From Christensenella sp. UBA6345 (lineage in GTDB: Bacteria; Bacillota; Clostridia; Christensenellales; UBA1242): a stretch of DNA of 25,330 bases. The stretch covers positions 1-25,330 of the forward strand of contig DJSB01000027.1 in NCBI GenBank assembly GCA_002437945.1. The letters run 5' to 3'. Each line of letters starts with the position of its first letter. Within the stretch, counting starts at the first letter, position 1. Positions 7,079 to 14,605 of the stretch are shown piece after piece. The translations under genes and the position numbers were made by a program. Under the pieces are notes generated by a model. It had not been told where the DNA came from, searched no databases, and saw nothing but the letters and a program-made list of their open reading frames with translations.

Positions 7079-9262
7079 ATGGATAAAAACAAAATATTAA
7101 ACCAAATTGAAGTTAATAAACTTATAGATTTAGATTATGAATTTATTATTGCACAATTATGTGTGCTTAATAATCGTACTTTTGACGAAATGAAAAATGC
7201 TTTGGATCAACTTATCATGGACGGTTCTGTTAAACTTAAATCAAAAGACGCTCCACAGATGCCTTATGCCAACAATAAGCCTAGTCAAGATTTAATTGAC
7301 CAAGCCGAAGATATGCTACATAGAAAAGATAAGAAACATAATTCAAAGATGAAAAGTTTTAAGTTACAGGGTAGACTACAAGGCACTAAAAGTGACTTCG
7401 CTTTTTTAATACCTTTTGATTCTTCATATGAAGATGTGTTTATTGCTGGTAATGACTTAAATGGTGCTATTAACAATGATACTGTTGTTGTTGAAGTTAA
7501 AAGGACTAAAGAAGGTAAACGTCTTGAAGGTAAAGTTATTCAAATACTTGAACGTGGCAACGAACGTGTTGTAGGTAAAATTTATCTATCAAAAGGTAAT
7601 GCTGTGGTTATGCCAGATGATGTTAAATTTGGTAAAGATATTGTAGTACCTATTGCTAAAGTTATGAATGCTCATAACGGGGATAAAGTAGTAGTAAAAA
7701 TAACCAGTTATGCCAATAAAAAGAATCCAACTGGCGAAGTAATAGAAGTTTTGGGTGCTCCTAATGAGATTGAAACTGAAGTTAAAGCAATTATTAGAAG
7801 TTATGACCTTTATGAAGAATTCCCTAAAAAGGTTATGGAATATGCTGAAACTATGCCCGATGAAGTAGATAAATCTAAATATCCTACTCGTAGAGATTTA
7901 ACCGACCTTAACTGCTTTACTATTGATGGCGAAGATAGTCGTGACCTAGATGATGCTGTTTCTATATCAAAAAATAGTGATGGTACATATAAATTAGGTG
8001 TACATATTGCCGATGTTGGTGAATATGTTAAATATAATAATGTATTAGATAAAGAAGCATTTAAACGTGGTACTAGCGTGTATTTCCCTAATTTAGTATT
8101 ACCTATGCTTCCTAGAAAGTTAAGCAATGGTATATGTAGTCTTAACGAAAATGTAGATAGATTAGCACTATCTGTATTTATGGATATAGACAAAAATGGC
8201 GAAGTTAAGAAATATGATATAAGTGAAAGCATAATTAGAAGTAAAAAGAGATTTACATATACTACTGTTACTGCAATTCTAGAAGGTAACGAATATGAAT
8301 GTGAACAAAACAAACCTTTTGTTAAAGATTTGTTATTAATGAACGAACTTAATCATATTCTTATAAAAATGCGTGAAAAACGTGGAGCTATTGATTTTGA
8401 TATACCAGAAGTTAAAATTACTCTTAATGAGTTGGGCGATGTATTAGATGTTAAAAAAGCACCTAGAGATGATAGCCATAGGCTAATTGAAAGTTTTATG
8501 GTGGCGGCTAATGAAACAGTTGCTACACATTATAAAGGTATAAAAGCACCATTTGTATATCGTATTCACGAAACTCCAGACACCGAAAAAATGGCCAACT
8601 TTATAAGACTTGCAACAAGTATGGGAGTAAAAACCAATGTTAATCCAGACAATGTTACTCCTTTGGACTTACAAAAGATACTTACACAAGTTAATGAGAT
8701 GGATTGTAAATATATGCTTAATCGCATATGTTTAAGAAGTATGAAAAAGGCAAAGTATAGCCCAGATTGTATAGGACACTATGGGTTAGCAAGTGTTAAA
8801 TATTGTCACTTTACTTCGCCTATTAGAAGATATCCAGACTTAACAATTCATCGTATTATTAAAGCAGATTTGCGTGGCGAACTTACTGGTAAATGTTTAA
8901 CCGAACAACGTCAATTCGTTGTTGCAAGTTCTATGCATTCTTCTGATAGAGAACAATCAGCAGAGAAAGTTGAAAGAGATGTTGATGATCTATACAGAGT
9001 ATTCTATATGAGTCATCATATAGGAGAAGAGTTTGAAGGTAAGATAAGCGGGGTTACCAATTTTGGTGTATTTGTCGAACTTGATAATACTGTAGAAGGT
9101 ATGGTTAGAATATCTGATTTACCACGTGATAGTTATGAATATGATGCTAATGATTTTGTACTAAAAGGTGCAAAAGAGAAATTTGTTATAGGTAATACCG
9201 TTAAGGTAAAATGCGTTAGAGCAGACATATTGGCTAGAGAAATTGACTTCGTTTTGGTATAG
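7079..9262 (+). CDS. rnr: Ribonuclease R
   Basis: This 3'-to-5' exoribonuclease of the RNase II/R family degrades structured RNA, and in bacteria it also degrades mRNA on rescued ribosomes together with SmpB-tmRNA. The 727 residues contain an N-terminal winged-helix-like region (1-55), two cold-shock domains (about 85-225), the RNB catalytic domain (about 270-600) and a C-terminal S1 domain (about 652-725). The catalytic Asp cluster is IDGEDSRDLDD (282-292, with D283, D289, D291 and D292). The conserved FTSPIRRYPDL (578-588) is also present. The protein stops right after the S1 domain and lacks the Lys-rich tail of enterobacterial RNase R. TTAGGAAAAA lies before the ATG. It belongs to the secG-rnr-smpB-ssrA cluster. 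Confidence 0.96.
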   Translation: MDKNKILNQIEVNKLIDLDYEFIIAQLCVLNNRTFDEMKNALDQLIMDGSVKLKSKDAPQMPYANNKPSQDLIDQAEDMLHRKDKKHNSKMKSFKLQGRLQGTKSDFAFLIPFDSSYEDVFIAGNDLNGAINNDTVVVEVKRTKEGKRLEGKVIQILERGNERVVGKIYLSKGNAVVMPDDVKFGKDIVVPIAKVMNAHNGDKVVVKITSYANKKNPTGEVIEVLGAPNEIETEVKAIIRSYDLYEEFPKKVMEYAETMPDEVDKSKYPTRRDLTDLNCFTIDGEDSRDLDDAVSISKNSDGTYKLGVHIADVGEYVKYNNVLDKEAFKRGTSVYFPNLVLPMLPRKLSNGICSLNENVDRLALSVFMDIDKNGEVKKYDISESIIRSKKRFTYTTVTAILEGNEYECEQNKPFVKDLLLMNELNHILIKMREKRGAIDFDIPEVKITLNELGDVLDVKKAPRDDSHRLIESFMVAANETVATHYKGIKAPFVYRIHETPDTEKMANFIRLATSMGVKTNVNPDNVTPLDLQKILTQVNEMDCKYMLNRICLRSMKKAKYSPDCIGHYGLASVKYCHFTSPIRRYPDLTIHRIIKADLRGELTGKCLTEQRQFVVASSMHSSDREQSAEKVERDVDDLYRVFYMSHHIGEEFEGKISGVTNFGVFVELDNTVEGMVRISDLPRDSYEYDANDFVLKGAKEKFVIGNTVKVKCVRADILAREIDFVLV

Positions 9263-9312
9263 CAAAAATATCAATATATGCTTGGTTTATCAATTTTTGA
9301 TGAAAAAACATA

Positions 9313-9330
9313 AAAAAACACGTGTTTTTT
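9313..9330 (+). terminator. Palindrome after rnr, probable weak terminator
   Basis: This is a perfect 18-base palindrome centred on CACGTG with A and T runs on either side. As RNA it forms an A/U-rich hairpin with an ACGU loop and six U residues in its 3' arm. It could instead bind a dimeric protein upstream of smpB. Confidence 0.5.
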
Positions 9331-9365
9331 GTGTATTTTGTGTTAAAAATTTATAAAAATGGGTA

Positions 9366-9393
9366 TTGTAATATTTTTAGTTTGTGATATAAT
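9366..9393 (+). promoter_or_regulatory. Sigma-A-type promoter of smpB-ssrA
   Basis: TTGTAA (9366-9371) and TATAAT (9388-9393) are spaced by 16 bases, with an extended -10 TG at 9385-9386. The leader to smpB is about 90 bases and ends in AAGGAG. Confidence 0.75.
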
Positions 9394-9489
9394 AAGTGTG
9401 TTGAAATCCCTTATTATATATAATGGTTTCCATTTTTTATGCCAAGTATATTAAGAAGTGGTTAGTCGATATATGTTAAGGAGAAAAAG

Positions 9490-9942
9490 ATGAAGATTGT
9501 TTCAACCAACAGAAAGGCTTATCATGATTACTTTGTTGAAGATACTGTTGAAGCGGGCATAGTCTTATTGGGTAGTGAAGTTAAAAGCATAAGAGCGGGC
9601 AACTGCAATCTTAAGGATTCGTTTATCTTTGTTGATAAAGATGAAGAGTTAATCTTAAAGAATATGTATGTTAAACCTTATGAAAAGGCTTCTGCATTTA
9701 TACCTGATGAAAGACGTGACCATAAACTTCTTATGCACAAAAATGAAATTAGAAGGCTTTTGAGTAAAGTGAGAGTTAAGGGGTATACTTTAATACCTAT
9801 TCAACTTTATTTTAAAGGTTCACTAGTTAAAGTAGAAGTTGGTTTGTGCCGTGGTAAACAAAACTTTGACAAAAAAGATGCCCTTAAAGAAAAAGACATT
9901 AAACGCGATATGGATAGAGAGATTAAAAACTTTCGCAAATAA
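9490..9942 (+). CDS. smpB: SsrA-binding protein SmpB
   Basis: SmpB binds the tRNA-like part of tmRNA and brings it to stalled ribosomes for trans-translation. The 150 residues are full length. Family features are the N-terminal NRKAYHDYF, EAGIVLLGSEVKSIRAG (about 22-38), NLKDSF, and KLLMHKNEI (about 78-86). The C-terminal segment DKKDALKEKDIKRDMDR (about 127-143) is the basic tail that reads the empty mRNA channel. TTAAGGAGA lies before the ATG. The tmRNA gene begins 21 bases after its stop codon, so protein and RNA partner are neighbours and probably on one transcript. Confidence 0.97.
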   Translation: MKIVSTNRKAYHDYFVEDTVEAGIVLLGSEVKSIRAGNCNLKDSFIFVDKDEELILKNMYVKPYEKASAFIPDERRDHKLLMHKNEIRRLLSKVRVKGYTLIPIQLYFKGSLVKVEVGLCRGKQNFDKKDALKEKDIKRDMDREIKNFRK

Positions 9943-9963
9943 AAGTTATTAATTCCCATCTAT

Positions 9964-10317
9964 GGGGGCGTAATGGTTTCGACGGGATTGTAAAGGTTAG
10001 GCTAAGCATATCACAGGCTCGTCTGTGTAATAACGGAAAATTAAAATTTAAATGCAGAAAACAGAACTGTATTAGCCGCTGCTTAATTAGTCATGTGGCT
10101 TGTCCTAGTAGACAGTCCTACGGGTTTACATAGGGCATTAGTTAGTAGGGGACGAATTCAAACTCTTGCCTAGGGGATTGAATTTGTATTATTAGGCTAG
10201 TTCAGATTATATTTGTTAATTTTTTTAGTCTGAATTAAATTTTCAAATTAACTAAATATGTAGAAAGGTTTAAAATTTCTTTTTCGGACGCGGGTTCAAC
10301 TCCCGCCGCTTCCACCA
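9964..10317 (+). ncRNA. ssrA: Transfer-messenger RNA (one-piece tmRNA)
   Basis: tmRNA rescues stalled ribosomes and encodes a degradation tag. The 5' end GGGGGCG (9964-9970) pairs with CGCTTCC (10307-10313), followed by A and CCA (10314-10317), making the acceptor stem with two G-U pairs. The 5' domain has the family sequence TGGTTTCGACGGG. The T arm is GCGGG-TTCAACT-CCCGC (10290-10306). The tag reading frame starts at the resume codon GCA 10054 and ends at TAA 10084-10086. It encodes AENRTVLAAA, charged first with Ala from tmRNA itself. Pseudoknot regions lie between 10087 and 10289. The CCA is encoded. Confidence 0.95.
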
Positions 10318-10334
10318 ATATTATTATGGTGGGA
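10310..10334 (+). promoter_or_regulatory. Hairpin joining the tmRNA 3' end to downstream RNA
   Basis: TTCCACCA (10310-10317), the last eight bases of mature tmRNA, can pair with TGGTGGGA (10327-10334), with one G-U pair and a 9-base loop. In a precursor this would compete with the acceptor stem. There is no T run, so it does not look like a terminator. Confidence 0.45.
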
Positions 10335-10353
10335 ATAAATTTTGGAGGATAAA

Positions 10354-11769
10354 ATGTTAGAAGTATTAAATGTTATTCTTGATGTATTAGGAATTTTAGC
10401 AATTATATGCCTAGGTGCATTTGTTGTAGTTTTGATAGGTGACCTAATATTGTCAACTTTTGATGGACACGAAGGTGTGTTTTTTCACAAATCTAAAAAG
10501 CAAAAATATGATGATCAAACAGCAGTTAATAATGCTCCACAATCCAACGAACCTACAGTTGTTCCTTATTACCAAACAGTTGAAGAACCTGTAGTTGAAG
10601 AACCAAAAGAAGAAGTTGTTAGTGCTGTTGACTTCCAAAAGGCTGCTGATGAACAAAAGATGCTTCAAAGTAGGGGTATTATTAAAGAACCTGCAAAAGT
10701 AGACGAACCTATGTTTACTGATATTGAAGATGAAGAAGATACCGAATTGGCAGATGCTATAAAAGAAACAACTAAAGTTGCATTAGATCAGATTGCTTCT
10801 GAAGAAGAACAACGTAAACAAGAAGAACTTGCTAGAAAACAAAAAGAAGAACAAGAACGTCTTGAAAAAGAACGTCTAGAGCAAGAAAGACTTGAACAAG
10901 AAAGATTAGAGAAAGAACGTCTAGAACAAGAAAAAGCAAAGAAACCAGAAAAAGAAATTGTTTATGTTCAAGCACCTGTTAAAGAAGAAGATCCAAGTGT
11001 TAAAGAATTAAGAAAGTTAAGAGAAGATATATTCTCATTACGTCGTAGTGCATTTAAAGATTTACAAGAAGCAAAAGAAAGCAACGAACAAAATGAGATT
11101 ATCCAAACTAAACGTGAATACAATCGTCAAATTAAAGCAAAACTTAAAGAACTTGACGAACTTAAACTTGATAAAGACAACTTGAATGCTGAAAAAGAAG
11201 AATTGTTAAAGTATAAGAAAGTTGCACTTGATAGAAAGAACGAACTTGAATTAATGTCTCAAGAAAGAGAACAACTAGAAAGAGAATTAGAAGAATTAAG
11301 ATCTAGAGGCGATAGCAATCAAAAACCATATTATTCTAGAGAATACTATGAGAATAAACTTGCTGAACTTGAAGCCGAACTTAAAGAAACTGAAAAAGAT
11401 TTACGTAGCAACAAACGTGAATTTATACCACTACAACGTATTAAAAAGTCATATGACCGTGACCAAGAAAAATTACGTAGAAAAGAAGCAATTGTTGCAA
11501 AACAAAAAGTTGCTATTTATGGTAGTAAAAATTCTGCAAATGTTGACCCTAAACGTAAAGAAAAACTTGAAGAAGATGTTAAGGTACTTAAGGAACTTAA
11601 AGAAAGTGTATTCCACTGCGAACAAGTTCTTACCCAAAACAAAGATCGTTATCCAGTACTAGAAAAAGCAAATCAATTATTAACTAAAACTTATAATAGA
11701 TTATTACAAGATATTGAAAATGTTAAGACTGCAATTGCTTGGTATGACGAAAACGAAGGTAATAATTAA
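10354..11769 (+). CDS. Membrane-anchored coiled-coil protein, unknown function
   Basis: This 471-residue protein has one N-terminal membrane segment (about 4-32) with almost nothing before it, so the bulk is probably cytoplasmic. Residues 45-150 are an acidic, Pro- and Glu-rich linker with repeats such as EEPVVEEPKEE. Residues 150-205 are a highly charged single-helix-like repeat of the EQERLEKERLEQERL type. Residues 215-440 are predicted long coiled coil with Leu heptads. I recognise no enzymatic domain. Such a layout resembles cell-division or envelope scaffold proteins, but no family is assigned. ATG 10354 is chosen over an in-frame TTG at 10342 because GGAGG (10345-10349) is its ribosome binding site. 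It begins 36 bases after the tmRNA with no terminator between. Confidence 0.75.
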   Translation: MLEVLNVILDVLGILAIICLGAFVVVLIGDLILSTFDGHEGVFFHKSKKQKYDDQTAVNNAPQSNEPTVVPYYQTVEEPVVEEPKEEVVSAVDFQKAADEQKMLQSRGIIKEPAKVDEPMFTDIEDEEDTELADAIKETTKVALDQIASEEEQRKQEELARKQKEEQERLEKERLEQERLEQERLEKERLEQEKAKKPEKEIVYVQAPVKEEDPSVKELRKLREDIFSLRRSAFKDLQEAKESNEQNEIIQTKREYNRQIKAKLKELDELKLDKDNLNAEKEELLKYKKVALDRKNELELMSQEREQLERELEELRSRGDSNQKPYYSREYYENKLAELEAELKETEKDLRSNKREFIPLQRIKKSYDRDQEKLRRKEAIVAKQKVAIYGSKNSANVDPKRKEKLEEDVKVLKELKESVFHCEQVLTQNKDRYPVLEKANQLLTKTYNRLLQDIENVKTAIAWYDENEGNN

Positions 11770-11779
11770 TACAACATTT

Positions 11780-11807
11780 AAAAGACACCAATTATGGTGT
11801 CTTTTTT
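11780..11807 (+). terminator. Intrinsic terminator of the coiled-coil gene
   Basis: AAAAGACACCA (11780-11790) and TGGTGTCTTTT (11795-11805) form an 11-bp stem with loop ATTA and a T run. Confidence 0.9.
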
Positions 11808-11822
11808 GTGAATATATAAAGA

Positions 11823-11851
11823 TTTACAAAAAAATAGATATATAGTAAAAT
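11823..11851 (+). promoter_or_regulatory. Duplicated promoter, copy 1
   Basis: TTTACA (11823-11828) and TAAAAT (11846-11851) are spaced by 17 bases. The same promoter recurs exactly 675 bases downstream in front of the paralog. Confidence 0.65.
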
Positions 11852-11882
11852 ATAGGTAATAAAAAATTAGGGGCTGAAAATT

Positions 11883-12455
11883 ATGAGATTAAAAGATGCA
11901 ATATTTAAAGAATTAGATTCTTTAAGCGACCAATTACTTGTGGAAACTGATAAGAAAAAAAAGAAAGAACTATACAAAGAGTATAAGAAATTACGTAAAA
12001 TACATCGTGCGGTATTAGACAAGGATTGGACTAATTTAAAGAAAAATGATATTAATGGTGCTTATAGCGATTTGCAACCACATAGTAAAAAAATAATATC
12101 AGATAAAGAATATGCAGAACTAATGGAAAAGTGGAGCAAGATAGTAGGGGAGAAATTGCTATATCCAGAAGAACAAGAATATTTAGATGAAAAAAATAAA
12201 TTATTAAAACGTATAGAAGGTAGAACTGAAGAAGAAAAGAAGAGAAGTATTGATATGTTTGAATATCATTGGACACATAGAAAAGAGATTGCAGAAGATA
12301 GAAAAAGACTAGAGCAAGAGCATAAAGAATATGTAAAAATGATAAATAATATGACACCAGAAGAATTGGAAAAATTCTATGAACCGGAAGAAGATACTGA
12401 AAGAGAAAAAATGTATAAGTCAGTAAGTATTGTAAAAACAAATGATGAGGAATAA
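11883..12455 (+). CDS. Charged helical protein, paralog 1, unknown function
   Basis: This 190-residue soluble protein is rich in Glu and Lys and mostly helical, with no signal peptide or membrane segment. I do not recognise the family. The N-terminal domain (1-68) is basic and specific to this copy. Block A (69-102, including DKEYAELMEKWSKIVGEKLL) is identical to the next protein. The linker (103-125) differs. Block B (126-190, FEYHWTHRKEIAEDRKRL onward to KTNDEE) differs from its paralog by only I183 to V. AGGGG precedes the ATG at a spacing of about nine. It has its own promoter and terminator. The paralog that follows is linked to a PIN-domain gene. A role as antitoxin or PIN-partner protein is possible but unproven. 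Confidence 0.7.
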   Translation: MRLKDAIFKELDSLSDQLLVETDKKKKKELYKEYKKLRKIHRAVLDKDWTNLKKNDINGAYSDLQPHSKKIISDKEYAELMEKWSKIVGEKLLYPEEQEYLDEKNKLLKRIEGRTEEEKKRSIDMFEYHWTHRKEIAEDRKRLEQEHKEYVKMINNMTPEELEKFYEPEEDTEREKMYKSVSIVKTNDEE

Positions 12456-12457
12456 GG

Positions 12458-12482
12458 AATATGGTTATGCCATATTTTTTTT
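12458..12482 (+). terminator. Intrinsic terminator after paralog 1
   Basis: AATATGG (12458-12464) pairs with CCATATT (12470-12476) around a 5-base loop, followed by T residues. It separates paralog 1 from the paralog 2-PIN operon. Confidence 0.75.
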
Positions 12483-12497
12483 GTAAATATATAAAGA

Positions 12498-12526
12498 TTT
12501 ACAAAAAAATAGATATATAGTAAAAT
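12498..12526 (+). promoter_or_regulatory. Duplicated promoter, copy 2
   Basis: TTTACA (12498-12503) and TAAAAT (12521-12526) are spaced by 17 bases. The spacer is identical to copy 1. It would drive paralog 2 and the PIN-domain gene. Confidence 0.65.
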
Positions 12527-12556
12527 ATGGGTAATAAAAAATAGGAGAATACATAT

Positions 12557-13135
12557 ATGACATTATCTCAAGCAATATGGATATATTTAGAACCTTTATT
12601 TACTCAATGTTTAAATGAAAAGGATAAGAAAAAAGAAAGAGAATTAAAAAGAAAAATAAAAGTATTAAATAAGGAATATGAACTGGTATTAGATAAAGAT
12701 GTTACAGATATGATTAATAGCGGATTATATAATTTAGATGATATTTGTTATCATTTTCACCATAAAAAAATAATATCAGATAAAGAATATGCGGAACTAA
12801 TGGAAAAGTGGAGCAAGATAGTAGGAGAGAAATTGCTATATCCAGAAGAACAAGAATATTTAGACCAAAAACAATCATTAATAGAATCAATGCAAGGAAT
12901 AATGACACCAGAAGAACAGGAAGCAGAATTAAAAAAATTTGAATATCATTGGACACATAGAAAAGAGATTGCAGAAGATAGAAAAAGACTAGAGCAAGAA
13001 CATAAAGAATATGTAAAAATGATAAATAATATGACGCCAGAAGAATTGGAAAAATTCTATGAACCAGAAGAAGATACTGAAAGAGAAAAAATGTATAAGT
13101 CAGTAAGTGTTGTAAAAACAAATGATGAGGAATAA
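12557..13135 (+). CDS. Charged helical protein, paralog 2, unknown function
   Basis: This 192-residue paralog of the preceding protein shares block A (70-103) and block B (128-192) almost exactly. Its own N-terminal domain (1-69) is less basic and includes a His/Cys-containing stretch, DDICYHFHHK. The linker (104-127) carries TPEEQEAELKK, which echoes the TPEELEK found later in block B. No known domain was recognised. AGGAG (12543-12547) precedes the ATG. There is no terminator after it, and the PIN-domain gene starts 5 bases beyond its stop codon. The ribosome binding site of that gene (GATGAGG) lies inside the last codons here, so the two are tightly coupled. Confidence 0.72.
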   Translation: MTLSQAIWIYLEPLFTQCLNEKDKKKERELKRKIKVLNKEYELVLDKDVTDMINSGLYNLDDICYHFHHKKIISDKEYAELMEKWSKIVGEKLLYPEEQEYLDQKQSLIESMQGIMTPEEQEAELKKFEYHWTHRKEIAEDRKRLEQEHKEYVKMINNMTPEELEKFYEPEEDTEREKMYKSVSVVKTNDEE

Positions 13136-13140
13136 TTGAT

Positions 13141-14472
13141 ATGATAAGGATAGCATTAGACACAAATACCATATTTGATTATTCGGATTATATAAAAGAA
13201 AATGGTGGCGAATTTAATTCTGCACAAATTAAATTGTTAATTAATAATAAGAAGAAGGTTATTAATGACTTTATTAATAATCTAGAATCAATATTCCACA
13301 ATCCTGAAGTTAAAAAAATTAATTTTAACAATCCTAAATTCCCTGATTATTTTTCTATTAACGAAATGTATATTGATATGATTAAGAGTGGGCAATTAAC
13401 CGAAAAACAATTGGATATAGTTGTACAACAATTAAAAAATAATTATAAGCAATTTACTAATAATTATCCTAAACTTATTAATTATGATGTGATTAGTCGA
13501 AGGAAAGTTAATAATCCAATATTTCAATTAAGTGTTGAAAAAATTGTTTTTAGTAATATTAAGTCATATCAATCCATTATTTCTAACTTTGAAGAAATCT
13601 CTTATAAATCCGAACTTGTTAGAATGTTTGAACTAGCAAAAGGAGATAATCCAGAAGTTGAATTTGTAATAACACAATATGTAGAAAGAGAAGTGTTTGC
13701 ACATATTAAAGGTACAAAAGAAAATAAAGAAGCCAATGAAGTATGGAAAAGAAATAATCCAGGTGTTCCAGTAAGAGAGGTTAAAACTTTTGATGGGAAT
13801 ATTATTAGAAATATAATTAAAAATTGTAGTTATTATGATTTTAGTAAAAAAGCAAGAGAAAGAGTATCAATGTTGGTTAATGCTATAAAAAGCGATGCCA
13901 ACAAAGTAGGTGTAAACAATAAGCCCAATTCCTTGGGATATGATGGAGATCCAGAGTGCGTTGCTAGTGCGCAATGTTTGGGATTAATGTTGGTTAGTCG
14001 TAATATGAAAGACATGAAAGGAAAAGGTATCAATATTGATGCTAAACGACATAGTGACATAGCACATGAGTATTTGTCGGCAAAAGAAAAAGCAAGTGCA
14101 GTATCTAAAGATGGAAAAACAACTTTAGGAAATATTGTTAAAGGCTCTATTGAAAAAATTGAATCATATAAAAATGATGAGATTTCTCAAATAGTATATA
14201 AAAATGTTAATGAAATAACTTGTGATACTAATAGACAATCAGAAATAGTCGAAGCCAGTGAAGTATTGGATAAATCAAATAAAGGTACTTTGGAAGAAAA
14301 ACCTAAATTATTGGGTTTAAAAGTTACGCATAAGATGGTTAATGAGCATGTGGTTGAAGACGATATAAGACAGTACAAATCTACATACAAAATGCAAGCA
14401 TCAAATACAATACAACAAAATTCAAATAAAACATCCAATATTAATGATGAAATGGGTATGGATAGAAGATAA
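13141..14472 (+). CDS. PIN-domain protein, probable metal-dependent ribonuclease
   Basis: PIN domains are Mg2+/Mn2+-dependent nucleases found in VapC-type toxins and RNA-processing enzymes. Residues 3-13 (RIALDTNTIFD, with D7 and N9) match the first PIN motif. The segment VITQYVEREVFAHI (176-189, with E182 or E184) matches the second. GDPECVASAQCLGLMLVSRNMKDM (split over 269-292, with D270 and D291) matches the last strand and acidic motif. The protein has 443 residues, far longer than the roughly 130 of VapC. About 160 residues, largely Asn/Lys-rich helix, are inserted between motifs 1 and 2, and a low-complexity tail of about 120 residues follows. Operon linkage with the charged paralog suggests a regulated pair. 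Substrate unknown; PIN identification is by motif only. Confidence 0.7.
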   Translation: MIRIALDTNTIFDYSDYIKENGGEFNSAQIKLLINNKKKVINDFINNLESIFHNPEVKKINFNNPKFPDYFSINEMYIDMIKSGQLTEKQLDIVVQQLKNNYKQFTNNYPKLINYDVISRRKVNNPIFQLSVEKIVFSNIKSYQSIISNFEEISYKSELVRMFELAKGDNPEVEFVITQYVEREVFAHIKGTKENKEANEVWKRNNPGVPVREVKTFDGNIIRNIIKNCSYYDFSKKARERVSMLVNAIKSDANKVGVNNKPNSLGYDGDPECVASAQCLGLMLVSRNMKDMKGKGINIDAKRHSDIAHEYLSAKEKASAVSKDGKTTLGNIVKGSIEKIESYKNDEISQIVYKNVNEITCDTNRQSEIVEASEVLDKSNKGTLEEKPKLLGLKVTHKMVNEHVVEDDIRQYKSTYKMQASNTIQQNSNKTSNINDEMGMDRR

Positions 14473-14515
14473 ATATACTATCTAATACTATGTTAAATAT
14501 TGTAATATTGCTAAT

Positions 14516-14551
14516 AAAAAAACGATATAGTTTTTACTATATCATTTTTTT
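14516..14551 (+). terminator. Intrinsic terminator after the PIN-domain gene
   Basis: GATATAGT (14524-14531) and ACTATATC (14536-14543) form a perfect stem with loop TTTT. It is flanked by A residues upstream and seven T residues downstream. Confidence 0.88.
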
Positions 14552-14605
14552 GCTTTTATTAATATTTTATTTTTGCTAAACTAATAATAGTTTAAGGAGT
14601 AAATA

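Larger units (their letters stand above)
11804..12455 (+). repeat. Tandem duplication, unit 1 (promoter plus gene)
   Basis: This unit matches 12479-13135 in three blocks. The promoter block 11804-11866 matches 12479-12541 with 2 differences in 63 bases. Block A, 12087-12188, matches 12764-12865 with 3 differences in 102. Block B, 12258-12455, matches 12938-13135 with 4 differences in 198. The first 68 codons and a linker of about 23 codons are diverged. Confidence 0.92.
12479..13135 (+). repeat. Tandem duplication, unit 2 (promoter plus gene)
   Basis: This is the second unit of the duplication, offset by 675 bases in the promoter, 677 in block A and 680 in block B. The offsets show small insertions in the diverged parts. 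No transposase, target-site repeat or attachment site flanks it. Confidence 0.92.

Noticed and set aside
7810..8313. Long open frame on the minus strand inside rnr
   Set aside because: It mirrors conserved rnr codons, lacks a ribosome binding site and gives no recognisable protein. The same holds for the other minus-strand frames within genes.
9401..9424. TTGAAA and TATAAT as a second smpB promoter
   Set aside because: The spacing is 12 bases, too short for sigma-A.
10795..10940. Short-period repeats that look like a direct repeat array
   Set aside because: They encode the Glu-Arg-Leu-rich helical repeats of the coiled-coil protein, with no constant repeat and variable spacers, so this is not CRISPR.
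12461..12520. A 19-codon reading frame starting with ATG at the same distance from paralog 1's stop codon as the PIN gene is from paralog 2's
   Set aside because: It overlaps the terminator hairpin and the copy 2 promoter and does not resemble the PIN protein, so it is probably chance rather than a remnant.
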